Assembly: GCF_932526225.1 (NCBI RefSeq)
Contig: NC_064037.1
Coordinates: forward strand, 13,963,703-14,027,702
Reading direction: 5' to 3'
DNA: 64,000 nucleotides
Source: Nematostella vectensis
Taxonomy: Eukaryota > Cnidaria > Anthozoa > Actiniaria > Edwardsiidae
The position numbers and the translations under genes were made by a program. The notes beneath the pieces were generated by a model. That model was given only the letters and a program-made list of their open reading frames with translations, ran no database searches and was not told where the DNA came from. How positions within the stretch are numbered: the first letter of the stretch is position 1; each line of letters starts with the position of its first letter. Shown one piece after another: positions 51,939 to 63,011 of this stretch.

Positions 51939-54900
51939 ATGGAGCGTCACAACCGAGACGAAATGCTCTTCTCCAGTCCATTGACTGCCCAGGAAGCTCC
52001 GCCTGAGAAGAAACGGAAAATTGAACCAAGTAACTGCGGCGCTAACGGTAAGAACTGCACAACAAAAGGTTATCCAAAAAAACCTCTTAAAAAATCGGCC
52101 CCCCACATTCAGGGAGGAGTAATATTTGCACATATTTCTCTGTATTAATATGGTATCACTAATGCTTCTAGCGAAACTTTGAGGAACCCAGGTGTCATGT
52201 TTGAAATCATTTCGTTTGATGGTACACATGTTTCTTTATTTGCTCTCATGTCGCACTTTAGTAGGTATAAGTTAAAGCAAAATCTGCTATCAAGAATTTG
52301 AATTTTCTTCCTTGCGTTCTCAGGCTCTATGACATCGATGAAGCCCCGCCCACCTAACCTGATCCCAGACCCCCCGGAGTTTCGTCACTATGGTAACCAT
52401 TACGGGGAGTCATCGTGGAACAAGGACTCGTTCAGGGCCCTCCTGGAGAATAACGACCTCGTGGATCCTAATTTGGATAAGGGCTTTAAAAACTCACGCC
52501 ATGGTGGACCAGGGGCGTATTCCCGAGGGGGCTCTCTGGGCGAGCAACCCAGTGCCCCTACCAGTCCCTATGAGGTGCCATTCATTATGGACAATAAACC
52601 GATATCAAGTCAGGCACCAATGCAGGATTTACTGAGCTTCAATGCTCGTGCATTCTCTGAATTTCACACCCTGAATACGGAGATGACAGGAAAGGAACGC
52701 ACTCCCAGTGAATCGATAGAGAAGAGCAAACCGGTTGAGCCGGTCGAGACCAGAAAACCCGTTGAACCGGTTAAGAGTGTGTTGACACCAATCAGATCTA
52801 GTTTGCCATTGACATCTAGTCCTCAAGCTAATGTTGCTTGCTCCACAACAGAACCTGCTCCACAGGACCAAGTCAGTTCTTCTTGTAAAACAACTGAGAC
52901 TAGCAGGCCTGAAACTTCAACAAGCGCAACTTCAGAGGAGACAAATTCTACCATCAACCACACAGAGTCTACAAAGGAACCAGAAGGCACACCGTCCAAT
53001 GAGGTGAAAGTAAAACAGGAAGACGCGTCGCTACCTATGAAAAAATCTGAAAATAAGTTAGCCGACAAGTCAGTGGACAAGGAAGCAGATATCAGGGCAA
53101 CGGCGACAGAGGCTGCAGATTCTACCACTGCCACGGAGTCTTCAGATCCGTTCGGGTGCCTGGACTGGAAGAATGGTATCGCCACTTTGCCTGGTGAGTC
53201 TAGACAGTCCTAGTTACCTGGTCTGTAAATTACCTTGACTGCGATGCGTGGTATATTTATCACCTTCGAGGTGATGAAGCATTGAAAACTTTTTTCCCAA
53301 ATAAGCCACCTTCAGAACACTTTCCAGGAATAGCAAGTTCATTGAATCGAAACACTTTTCCAAGAATAGAAACATCAAATCCATTTACCCAGATCTTATT
53401 GTCAGTCATAACTTATAATAACTTATATTTTGTTATTTAATGTTTTACAATGGGTTACACATACTATTAATATTATTTGCTTGATGGTCCCCTTTGCTGA
53501 CATCAGGCAGTAACCTAAAGTTCAAGATGACGGAGTTTGGTACGTTGGAGATCGTGAGTACGGTAGAAACAGAAAAAGGCGACTCTGTGGAATGTAGCAC
53601 TGCTACTGATGTTGGGAAGAAGGAAACTGAGGAAAAAGGTAATTCCACATTAGTAACGTTAAGCATTCGAATCCTCAAGTTAGGCAAAAGCGTTCGAGTT
53701 GGCATCGAGTTTTCTGAGTAGATCATTAAGCAGGGTAAAGAACAAATATTTCCCTGGCAATTTGTCGGTGTTCCACTTCGGGTCATTTTTGGCTACGCTA
53801 TAAATCAAAATTATGAATGATCAGTGTATAAAGGAATTATCCTAAGAGCGTGTGACCTGCCGTCCTCAAAGTATGCCATCCTTTCACACATTTTATGTAC
53901 TTGACACTTTTGCGTGGTATCTAACGTAGACATCCCCAAGACCACGGATCTGATGCAAGGTCCCCCTGATGAGAGCCAAGTTCTTTGCTGCGAAGTATGC
54001 GGTGTTTACGGTCTGCCGCAAGATTTCTGCGCTTCCGGCCGCTTCTGCAGCTTGTCTTGCGTCGGCAAGAACACTGGACGTCTCAATAAGGGCCGAGAGA
54101 TCATTAGGAACGCCACCTCGGTGGAAGGAAAGCTCACCAAGAAGAAAAAGAAAGTCAGAGGCGGCAGGAGAAAGAATTCGCCGTCATTAATGGTTGGTTA
54201 CAAAATAGATTAGTAAAAAAATTGAAAATAAAACTGAATATAATCTGAATTAAATCAAATTAAACTTTGGAATCGTAGAATACATTATTCTCGAGCAAAA
54301 TTTATTACAAGGCACTGAACTACTCAGATGCTCATGTTAAGACAATGGATTCCCAGTCCCCGAAACATTGCTTGTTGACGCAAAGTTAAGGCAGTTCTTA
54401 ATGTTTCTTGCTTGCTTGTTTACTTGTAAAACCTCTTCTGGAATTTACTAATTTAGGGTACCATGGTTATAGCGCTTACTTTCATCTTCCTTTCTGTACG
54501 GCAAACATTTCCAGATGCCAATTACGAAGTAGTCTAGCTCGTGTTTGCATTATTTGATGGTGTTGCAGGACGACGATGACCCACCATATGGTGAGCCGAT
54601 TTCTCCCAAATTGAAAGGCGTCAAACCAGAGCGAGGGAGAGGCAAACCCAAAGCACCTATGGCGGAGGCCAAGGGAACAAGCTTGACTGCAAGCATGGGT
54701 AAGACGTTAAGCGTAATGTTCCTTTGCGTCGTGTTTCGATTATGAATGCTAAGACATGACGCTAAAGAAAGTATGAATCAAAGATATTATAGCCAGGTAC
54801 TATAAGAGGTTTTTGTAGAACCCTCGAATCAAGGCTGCGTTTGACTTTAACAATAGTGACGATGTCGATGTGTTTTTCATACTCCAGTCCGGATGTTTTA

Positions 54901-57900
54901 TGGAGTTAGTTTGTTGCCACCAAATGAGCAATTAATATCACTTATATAGCAGTATGATCTTCTTATTATTACTCCTAAGTAGCTTTCGCTAATACTAGGA
55001 GGCATTAAGCAAGCACTGTCACTGGGGGTGGTCACTGCCAGAGGGTTTATTGCGTCCCCAGTGGTTCTTTTACGTCCCTTCGGTTCAGGTTTAGTGTAGT
55101 ACAGCTTGAAGAGACGGGACCTCCGGTTTAGTGTCCTTATCCGAGAAGACTGGAAACACGGGAGAATAACTTCAACTCACTTGTGACAAATTCGATTCAA
55201 GGCAGAAACCCGGAAAAAATCCCCAGTTTGAGCCAGGATTCGAACCTGGGCCACAGCGGTGAGAGGCCAACGCGCTAACACACTAGGCCACCCGCGCTAT
55301 CCACCACCATGATATGAATAGCAATCCAACATCACCAATGGCAACTAATAAGATGCTGCTTTCTCTGTCCCAGTTCCGTACAACTTCAGCAAACCGTTCA
55401 CATGGGCGGATTATCTTTACACTTCAGGTGCCAAACCGGTCCCCGTGAGCACGTTCCGACAGGTAAAGTTTTATATAAGAAATTTGCCCCTGAGTAAGAC
55501 ACTAAAGCGCTGGCCGAACAAAACGTGGGTCATAACCAAGCGCGCAAATATAACAAGACTTCTACACTGTTTCGCCATTAGCTTTGTCGGCGTTGAACAT
55601 TTTAAATTCTCTTAACTTTAAAATAGAAAATAAAACTGCGCTTCGCTTAGCCATTGACGTTGACTTTTGCTTTGTTGACGCAAATTTGAGTTTTTTTTCC
55701 GGTTTTAGAGTCATTTTCTCACTTCTCATAGGAAAATCCGGATATCGAGGTGTTCACGATGCCATGCGAAGAGTTCAAGAAAAATATGAAACTCGAGGCG
55801 GTGGATCCCAAGCATCCGTCGTACATTTGCGTATGCACCATAGTCCGAGTGAAGGGGGCACGACTTCGGCTCCACTTCGACGGTTGGTCGGAATGTTACG
55901 ACTTTTGGACAAATGCGGACTCGCCTTTCATCTTTCCGGTTGGTTGGTGTGCAAAGAATGGGCAGGTGCTGCACCCTCAGAGAGGTGGGTGTCCTGTGTT
56001 TTTAACGGTTTTATCAATTCCTTTTTTTTTGCTCTGATAAGCAAATGAGTATTTTTTTTTTACCATATAGGTGTTCTTCCAAAAGACTTCAATTGGGAGA
56101 AGTACCTGAAGAAACAGAATGCGACTGCCGCTCCGGAACATTTATTCACACCAGTAAGTTCACATTGATTAAGTCGATCAGCAGTGTTTAGCTACCTTAC
56201 GACTGGCTAGGTGTTTTGGAACCCATCTTAATACTCGTTTAAAACCCCCAGCGGCACTGTACAGGACCCGAAATGATCCCAGGACCCGAAACGATCCCTG
56301 GACCCGAAATGATCTCCAAAAGTACCCCAACTGATCCCGGGACCCGAAACGATACCGAGGAGTCCTTCCAACACATGCATGCAGATCCGTGGTATATGTT
56401 TCGTTAAAATCAGCTTTACATTCTCAGGTTTCCCCGACTAAACACGGCTTCAAGACCGGTATGAAGCTGGAGGCCATCGACCGTAAGAACCCGGATCTAA
56501 TCTGCGTAGCCACGGTAACCAACGTGATTGGCAACCGTTTCCTCGTGCATTTTGATGAGTGGGATGACACGTATGACTACTGGTGTGAGGAAGACTGTCC
56601 CTACATCCACCCGGTGGGGTGGTGCTCAGCCAACGGCGGGAAACTCAACCCGCCAAACGGTGCGTGGAATAAGCCAGTTCGGAGTTTAAGAAAAGATGCG
56701 GGGAGACTGGGTCGAATCGATCGCATCGGACCAAATGAGCGATTTTTGCAGAAGAGTTTGTATGGCGGTCTTGGAGAAAACTCCTCCCTACAAAGCCGTT
56801 TTACAAGATATGGGAAAACCAACCATATTCATGTGTTGCACATTTATTTTTTACCTTTCGACCGCGTTTTGTTATGAATTCGGCACTATAAAAAAATTTT
56901 ACGGATATATTTACTTCGCTCAGTGAGCTTATTTGGTCGAATTCCGCTCGAAAAACATCGGTAAAAACACGCAGCAACAATTACCTTTGGTACCTCAGGT
57001 AAAAACAAAATGATTTTCGTCTACGAAATTCAGCTAACCAATCAGCAAGCGAGAATCACAGTTTTAATTGACACATACACAATAGGACTTGCGCTTAGAG
57101 TCACGTGACTTTTTGAGTGTCAAACCCCCGCGCGCTCAGGCTTTTAGCCGCAAAATAACACTAACAAAAAGCAACTTATTTATCCCTTATGAACGAAAGC
57201 CAAAAAGTTTTTTTTATTCAAATATTTATTTTTGTTGTTCTCTTTTGCGTGACGGGCGCAAGTCATTCCTGTGTTTATTTTGGCTTGAATTTGCCACCCA
57301 AAAGATCACGTGATCTCTTGGCAATGTGAAAAAGCAAGCTCCTCTCTAGAAAATTTTTTTGATTCTCAGTTGGGATGGATTTCCAGTTACCCCCCCCCCC
57401 CTCTCCCCCCCCCAACTCCCATTGTAACTTTACCACATTTTTTATCATCCAACTTCATTCTCATGTCGTGTTGTTTCGTGAACCAGATGATGAAGTTGAC
57501 TCTTTTTCGTGGGAGGAGCATCTACGGACCACAGGCGCTACAGCCGCGCCTCCCGAGCTCTTCAAAAAGGTCAGTCGAGACTGGCTCTCGTCCTGAGGAC
57601 TGGTGCGGTGTTGCTGATTACAACCCTTGTATTTCTAACAATGCGTCTTGCAGGCCGTTTATGTCTTCGCTTGGCCTTTTTTTTTATTGATTTTTTTTCT
57701 TCTCGGCTGGATAAAAAGCGTGCGTCGTCTTAAAGAAGAGTTGATAAAGAGAATGAAACCTACAAAAAGTAGTTTTATTTATTTATTCAACATAGGAATT
57801 GTTATCTCGTGAGTTAAGAAGAGAAAACGTCGAGGAGACGTTACCGCCGGAGAAAATACCTAATTTTTATCAATACCTGACTTTTTGTTCCTAAAATAAT

Positions 57901-60900
57901 AGGGCGCAAAGCGCGAGAGAGCCGATAACTCTTTGGAAACAAGTCCCCTTTTTACATGCAATTGGGTGGCATATATATAAGACATGATTTATCTCGGTCC
58001 ACAGCGCTCGCTTCCCGCGTTCAAGCCATACCAAAAGCTCGAGGCCGTTGACAAGCGCAACCCTTCGCTGATAAGATGCGCGACCATCGCCCGAGTGGAG
58101 GACTATCGCGTGTCCGTCCACTTTGACGGCTGGGATGACGTGTACGATGACTGGTACGATGCAGACTCCACCGAGCTCCATCCCGTGGGATACTGTGAGA
58201 GGACGGGACATCCCCTGGAACCCCCTCTTAGTAAGCATTGTTACTAATCTTGACCCAGTGGGGTACTGTGAGAGGAAAGCACAACCCCTCGAACCCCCCT
58301 TAGTAAGTATTGTCACTAATCTTGACCCAGTGGGGTACTTTGAGAGGACGGGACATCCCCTGGAACCCCCTCTTAGTAAGTATTGTCACTAATCTTCACC
58401 CAGTGGGGTACTGTGAGAGGACGGGACACCCCCTCGAACCCCCTCTTAGTAAGTATTGTCACTAATCTTGACCCAGTGGGGTACTTTGAGAGGACGGGAC
58501 ATCCCCTGGAACCCCCTCTTAGTAAGTATTGTCACTAATCTTCACCCAGTGGGGTACTGTGAGAAGACGGGACATCCCCTGGAACCCCTCTTAGTAAGTA
58601 TTTTCACTAATCTTCACCCAGTGGGGTACTGTGAGAGGACGGGACATCCCCTGGAACCCCCTCTTAGTAAGTATTGTCACTAATCTTCACCCAGTGGGGT
58701 ACTGTGAGAGGACAGGATATCCTCTGGGACCCCCTCTCAGTAATTATTGGTACTAAACTTTACCACGGGGGTACTGTGAGAGGACGGGAATCCCCTGAGG
58801 CCTATTATAGTTACCGAATCAGTGGGATACAGTGAAATGACAATATTTTCACTTAATTTCTTACAATGGGGTACTGTGAAAGGACAAGAAATCCCTAATG
58901 GTAATCATTTACCTACATGTGTTACTTTTTTCGCGTAAGAAATTAGAAATCTTATCTTCCTTTTTTGGCAAGGTATACCTACATATATCTTCCGCGCCAT
59001 GTGCTTTTTGTATATATACTAAAACGATTTTCTTTTCTACAGCAACCGCGGACAAGATCTCATCCGTAGCTTGCCCAACTCCCGGATGTAAAGGCATCGG
59101 CCACGTGAAGGGTGCCAAGTACTCGAGCCATCACAGCACGTTCGGCTGCCCTTACTCCTTACAGAACCTGAACAAGGACTCGTGTCTCGTGGACAGACTC
59201 TCCGCAAACTCCATGACCGAGGAGTCCGACTGGTCTTACGCCAGCAAAAATAAGTCTGGCGGAATAGGAGGGCCGCGGCGTGGAGAAATCATGGACGGGG
59301 TCTGTCCAACGCCTGGATGCGACGGCAGTGGTCATGTCAGCGGTCACTGGCGTACGCACCAAAGGTACACACTAACTGCGCATGTGTTTGTTTTTGCTTT
59401 TGAACTTAATTGTACGTCACTCGATGTTTTATTTTTGTTTTGTATATTCAATAATCGTCATTTTTAGAAAGACAACTATCCCTGTATTTTTCGATACTTC
59501 AATGACAGAATTTAGCTGTTTTAGCTGTAGGACGGATTCAAATTCACCGTGATTCAAGCAGATTTACTTGACAACTAGGATGAATATGTCAGCCAAAGGG
59601 AAAGCATTGTTTTACTTTTAACAACATAATTATTCTATGGAACACAACATGGGTTCTTGCCGATAAGATTTAGGGAGTATTGACGCGTTCTTTTCTGTCT
59701 AGTTCTGCCGGCTGTCCAAGGAATGATATGATTATAGTCAAGATATCCTCACGGCCCGTCGTCGTTCAGCAGACAAAATCACCATCTTCCTACCCCACAG
59801 TCATCAGACCTAAGCCGTCCCTTCCATACTCGCACGATTTCAAGTCCAAGCTCTCCTCGCCTTACCACTCAGAGGCAAGGCCCACAAGTTCTTCATCTGT
59901 CCAAACTGGTGAAAAGACGATAAGCAGTCACATTACTGGCGTCTCTACAGCACAAATTACCTCTATGAGTACAACTACTGAGAGCACCACTACGCATCCC
60001 GTCAGGTAATACAAAACATCCGAGAGTATCGTCTTGTTATTATCTCACCTTAAACTTAATCACTTTAACTCTTGTCTCGTTTTATAGGCGAACGAGTCGA
60101 GATCGACGCGAAAACATCAAGTGCGTCACAGACAGACTTTTCGACGCAGGTAAGCTGTCCACTATCTGCTTGTCCGTTCTACTGCTCTTCTCCACCTTCA
60201 GGTCTCCTTCTAGAGCTCTTCTGATCTTCCCCATAGGAATCCTTCATTTCTCCCAGTCATATCAATTATCATTCTACCCCTGTATTACCGCTTATTACCT
60301 TCCTTCTTTCTTCTACTTCTCGTAATTATTCGCGTAATCCTGCTCCTCCCTCTTCACCGTATTTCTATTCCACCTATCACTTCTTCCCACTCCATTTGCT
60401 CTTCCCCTCTCCACTTTTCATCTTTCTCCTCCAGCTTTTCCTCGTCTGCGCACTACCTCGCCCTGTTGCTACTGCTGCTCATCACGCCATCCTCTGCTGT
60501 CAAGCACCTTCTGCTTTTTTATATCTCTACCCGTGCCTTATATCATTCAACTTGCCCTGAAAACATTGTCCGAATTAAAATCTTGTTATGTTCCTTACTA
60601 CAGTGCCCGTAACGGCGAGTTCTGGCCCACCAGAGAAACCAGTACCGCACCTCTCAAAGGTCTTCCGGCCATGGAATGGACCCGTCTCTAGTAATGGTTA
60701 CCATGGCAGCCGATATGATAATTTTCCAGAACGTAAGAAGTCACGTGAGCGTCTGCGCATGAGCAAGTGGGACGTGGATGACGTGGTGAAGCACATCACA
60801 GATTTGGGGTGTCCCGACCAGGCCAAAATATTTAAGGAGCAGGTATGTTCTAGCTTTTTACTAAAGGTGCCTTGAGTTTCCCAAAAACATAAACATTTTG

Positions 60901-61778
60901 CATAATTGCTAGTTTTAGTCACCTTTCGCCCCTTTTGAAAATTTAATCAGCTTATAGCATTACCTTTACCCTAAAGCGTTTGATCTGCAATAGGAAGATT
61001 TATTCAAAACGCCGCAAAACGTTGTATTTCACTCAGCACAACGTGATGGCTGAAATCCACCTTCCCTACAGCTTCCCACAACTAATTGCGACTCGCGCGT
61101 GAAACCGAGGATAAAAACAAGTTTTGCATGCCATCCTGTTTATTCTTTTGGCGCCTGACCTGGTTTCACGCGCGCGCCGCAAAAAGTTGTTGGAAGTAGT
61201 GTTCTTGCTAGGTTTGGTTTTGCTGTCTTTTCTTGTTCTATTTGAAATTTGTCAAAAAACCTGAGCTTTTATTTGGCTAAGGAGCAGTCGCTATCACCTT
61301 GGATGGATGCATATTTTCAAGACCATTTATCCCTTAGACTGATGCCTGAGTATCTTCATATCGTGTTTTTTTTTTTTTTTTTTTTTTTTTTGCATTTATG
61401 AATTTTTTTGGTTTGTGGGTACTTCTCAAGGCCGGTACAGGCCGGTTGAGGGGCCAATGGGTAAATTTTTGGGGCCTTTTGGAGGGCACTTATTGGGGAG
61501 GGAGCGCTTACGTATTGTGGTGGAAAATACGACATTAAATAAAACGATTGAAAAGAAGTGGGAAGGTGAATAGACCGTATTGGACAATACAAATATGGCA
61601 TGTTAACCACTCTGTATCCACGTAATGCATTTGTGTATCAAATTGACGTTGAATTTGTTATCTGCAGCAAATAGACGGTGAAGCTCTTCTGCTGCTCAAT
61701 CAAAACGACATCGTGCACATTCTGAAGATTAAGCTGGGCCCTGCTCTAAAGATTTATAAGAGCATTCCACGTGTGTGA
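51939..61778 (+). CDS. L3MBTL-like MBT-repeat protein, copy B, complete, 16 exons
   Basis: Paralogue of the gene at 28232-38694, in head-to-head orientation. Exons: 51939-52047, 52324-53193, 53507-53638, 53930-54192, 54569-54698, 55374-55462, 55732-55984, 56071-56153, 56428-56659, 57487-57569, 58005-58230, 59043-59364, 59703-60005, 60088-60149, 60604-60842 and 61668-61778. The sum is 3507 nt, giving 1168 residues. Order: long Ser/Thr/Pro-rich N-terminus (1-370), FCS finger (371-458), MBT1 (532-615), MBT2 (644-720), MBT3 (749-823), two C2HC fingers (about 824-940), Ser-rich linker and SAM (about 1095-1168). It is about 200 residues longer than copy A, mainly in exon 2 (870 nt) and the linker. 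The start is the ATG opening MERHNRDEML. Probably a nuclear methyl-lysine reader like its relatives. Confidence 0.93.
53930..54192 (+). CDS. L3MBTL B: FCS zinc-finger exon
   Basis: Encodes LCCEVCGVYGLPQDFCASGR, then FCSLSCVGKNTG and a basic KKKKKVRGGRRKN tail. All four zinc cysteines are present. The 3' end at 54192 is the least certain splice call because the donor is GTTGGT. Confidence 0.87.
55011..55298 (-). mobile_element. tRNA-derived SINE, copy 2
   Basis: On the minus strand it begins GCGGGTGGCCTAGTGTGTTA (A-box region) and has a perfect B box GGTTCGAATCC about 40 bp on, followed by a non-tRNA body shared with 10542-10824. The shared body and lack of a compact cloverleaf end argue for a SINE rather than a tRNA gene. 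It lies in an L3MBTL B intron. Confidence 0.82.
55732..55984 (+). CDS. L3MBTL B: MBT repeat 1 exon
   Basis: Contains MKLEAVDPKHPSYICVCTIV and LRLHFDGWSECYDFWTNADS. The block 55795-55883 is identical at the DNA level to copy A. Flanks within the same exon differ by many substitutions. Confidence 0.93.
56259..56364. repeat. Solo arm of the GGACCCGAAATGATCCC repeat
   Basis: Matches the left arm at 12711 (GTACAGGACCCGAAATGATC, then CAGGACCCGAAACGATCCC and AAAGTACCCCAACTGATCCC). It lies in the L3MBTL B intron just before the MBT2 exon. Confidence 0.75.
56428..56659 (+). CDS. L3MBTL B: MBT repeat 2 exon (methyl-lysine cage)
   Basis: Same cage residues as copy A (Asp and Asn in EAIDRKNPD; Phe, Trp, Tyr in VHFDEWDDTYDYW). 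About 97 percent identical to copy A DNA, with identity running about 12 bases into the downstream intron but not into the upstream intron. Confidence 0.94.
58005..58230 (+). CDS. L3MBTL B: MBT repeat 3 exon
   Basis: Encodes KLEAVDKRNPSLIRCATIAR, VHFDGWDDVYDDWYDADS and GYCERTGHPLEPPL, and ends at CCTCTTA before GTAAGC. The last roughly 50 bases and the donor are repeated in the array that follows. Confidence 0.92.
58172..58890 (+). repeat. 73-bp tandem array carrying copies of the L3MBTL B MBT3 exon end and donor
   Basis: Eight clear copies and two decayed ones. The unit contains GTGGGGTACTGTGAGAGGAC, GGGACATCCCCTGGAACCCC, CTCTTA and GTAAGTATTGTCAC. Codons for GYCERTGHPLEPPL can be read in each of the better copies, and each keeps GTAAG. 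Confidence 0.93.
59043..60005 (+). CDS. L3MBTL B: MYT1-type C2HC finger exons
   Basis: Exon 59043-59364 encodes finger 1 (CPTPGCKGIGHVKG, HHSTFGCPYS) and the first half of finger 2 (CPTPGCDGSGHVSGHWRTH). Exon 59703-60005 completes it with SSAGCPRND and continues into a Ser/Thr/Pro-rich linker. The intron splits finger 2 between its His and last Cys. Confidence 0.9.
60604..61778 (+). CDS. L3MBTL B: SAM-domain exons
   Basis: Exon 60604-60842 encodes a linker and LRMSKWDVDDVVKHITDLGC, AKIFKEQ. Exon 61668-61778 encodes QIDGEALLLLNQNDIVHILK, IKLGPALKIYKSIPRV and the stop. A poly-T tract lies in the intron near 61366-61391. Diverged from copy A (roughly 70 percent DNA identity by eye). Confidence 0.92.
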
Positions 61779-62226
61779 CCAAATCTGACGCTGTGTCACC
61801 TACCACGACCTGGCATCGAGAGACGTTGCTTACTGCAGTTACGTCACAAAGTTGACTTCATTTGTACCTTCCGTCTAGGGGAGGGGGGGGGTCGCTCTAG
61901 AAGACCCTCCAAAAGTATGAAATAATGTGAGAAAATTCACATAGTTAAAAATTTTCCCTTGAGGGAGTTTGTGCGGCGCTACAGAAATATTGTGGTATAA
62001 ATGGACACCGATTTTCCTGCCAAATGGTGTACTGGTGTATAGTTTTGTATGCATATTTCCATTCATTCGTACAGAGTTCAAGTTCGCTTTAATAGCAATG
62101 TTGAAATTCATGTATGACAATATTTTGAAGAATGACTATATTTTGTAATAAGATTTATATGAAAATATGTTTTATTGATATCAAAGAAAAAAACATACAG
62201 TTATTTATATGACAAATAAGAAATTG

Positions 62227-62232
62227 AATAAA
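62227..62232 (+). terminator. Candidate L3MBTL B polyadenylation signal
   Basis: AATAAA about 450 bp after the stop codon, in AT-rich sequence. Confidence 0.5.
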
Positions 62233-62304
62233 CGTCGAAAAATTGATATGTAAGCTATCGTTTTTTTAAGGCCTTGCTATCTTAAGGGTGGCGAATACAA
62301 TTAA

Positions 62305-62502
62305 TTACAGCCAATTCGTTGTTGCGCGACCTCGGCGAATCCAAAATCCTTGTCTCGTTTGGGAAATGCGCGTAGTCAGACACAAGCTTTGGGGGCGGTT
62401 TGTCTGGTTTTGATTGTTTTGCTTGTTTGAATGCGCGCTATTCCCAAACGAAGAAAGGAATTTTTGATTCTGGGGGTCGCGCAACAACGAATTTGGCTAT
62501 AA
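62305..62502. mobile_element. About 200-bp MITE with AGCCAATTCGTTGTTGCGCG ends
   Basis: The arms AGCCAATTCGTTGTTGCGCG and CGCGCAACAACGAATTTGGC are inverted repeats about 60 bp long, including CGTTTGGGAA and TTCCCAAACG. A related half-element occurs near 38316-38390. Confidence 0.75.
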
Positions 62503-62809
62503 CACGGAATAGTGATAAAAAGAATAATTAACACCTCAAAAGAGATCCCAATTGAACAGGACAGGATTTGTTTATTTTTCGTAGATTTATTTAATAGCTG
62601 CTAAGAAGGCTGTACTATATAGGAATTCTTGCCGTGTTTACAAAATGTTCCACGAAAAAAATGTTCCCTATCACGCAGCACCATAACCAACAAAAAGGAC
62701 GGCTGCGCGGGAGTTTTCCAAAAATTGAGCCCGCAATGCTATACCAAAAGCGGTTCTCAAAATAGTGCCATTCCTTCCCATAATTTCTGACAAGCTTTCA
62801 ATTTTCAAA

Positions 62810-62848
62810 ATGGCCGACGACGATCAAAACAAAAAGCGTTTTTATTAG
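62810..62848 (+). CDS. Possible upstream open reading frame before ARFRP1
   Basis: A 12-codon frame (MADDDQNKKRFY, stop) begins in AAAATGGCCGAC about 200 bp before the ARFRP1 start. It matters only if transcription starts further upstream. It may instead be a YY1-like promoter element. Confidence 0.3.
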   Translation: MADDDQNKKRFY

Positions 62849-63011
62849 ACTTCTCTTCTCGATAAAAAATCGCCAGCTAACAAATATCTATATTTTAAAG
62901 TGATATTTGGATATGTTAGTCTTTGCAAAGGTAGACTCATTATCGTATAAAACATAGGTCAAGAGTTGAGTTGACCGTAGCCGAATATTTTTTACTTAAG
63001 CTCAATTTGAA

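Noticed and set aside
55230-55298. A functional tRNA gene on the minus strand
   Set aside because: A and B boxes are present, but the sequence continues into a body shared with 10542-10824, as expected for a SINE.
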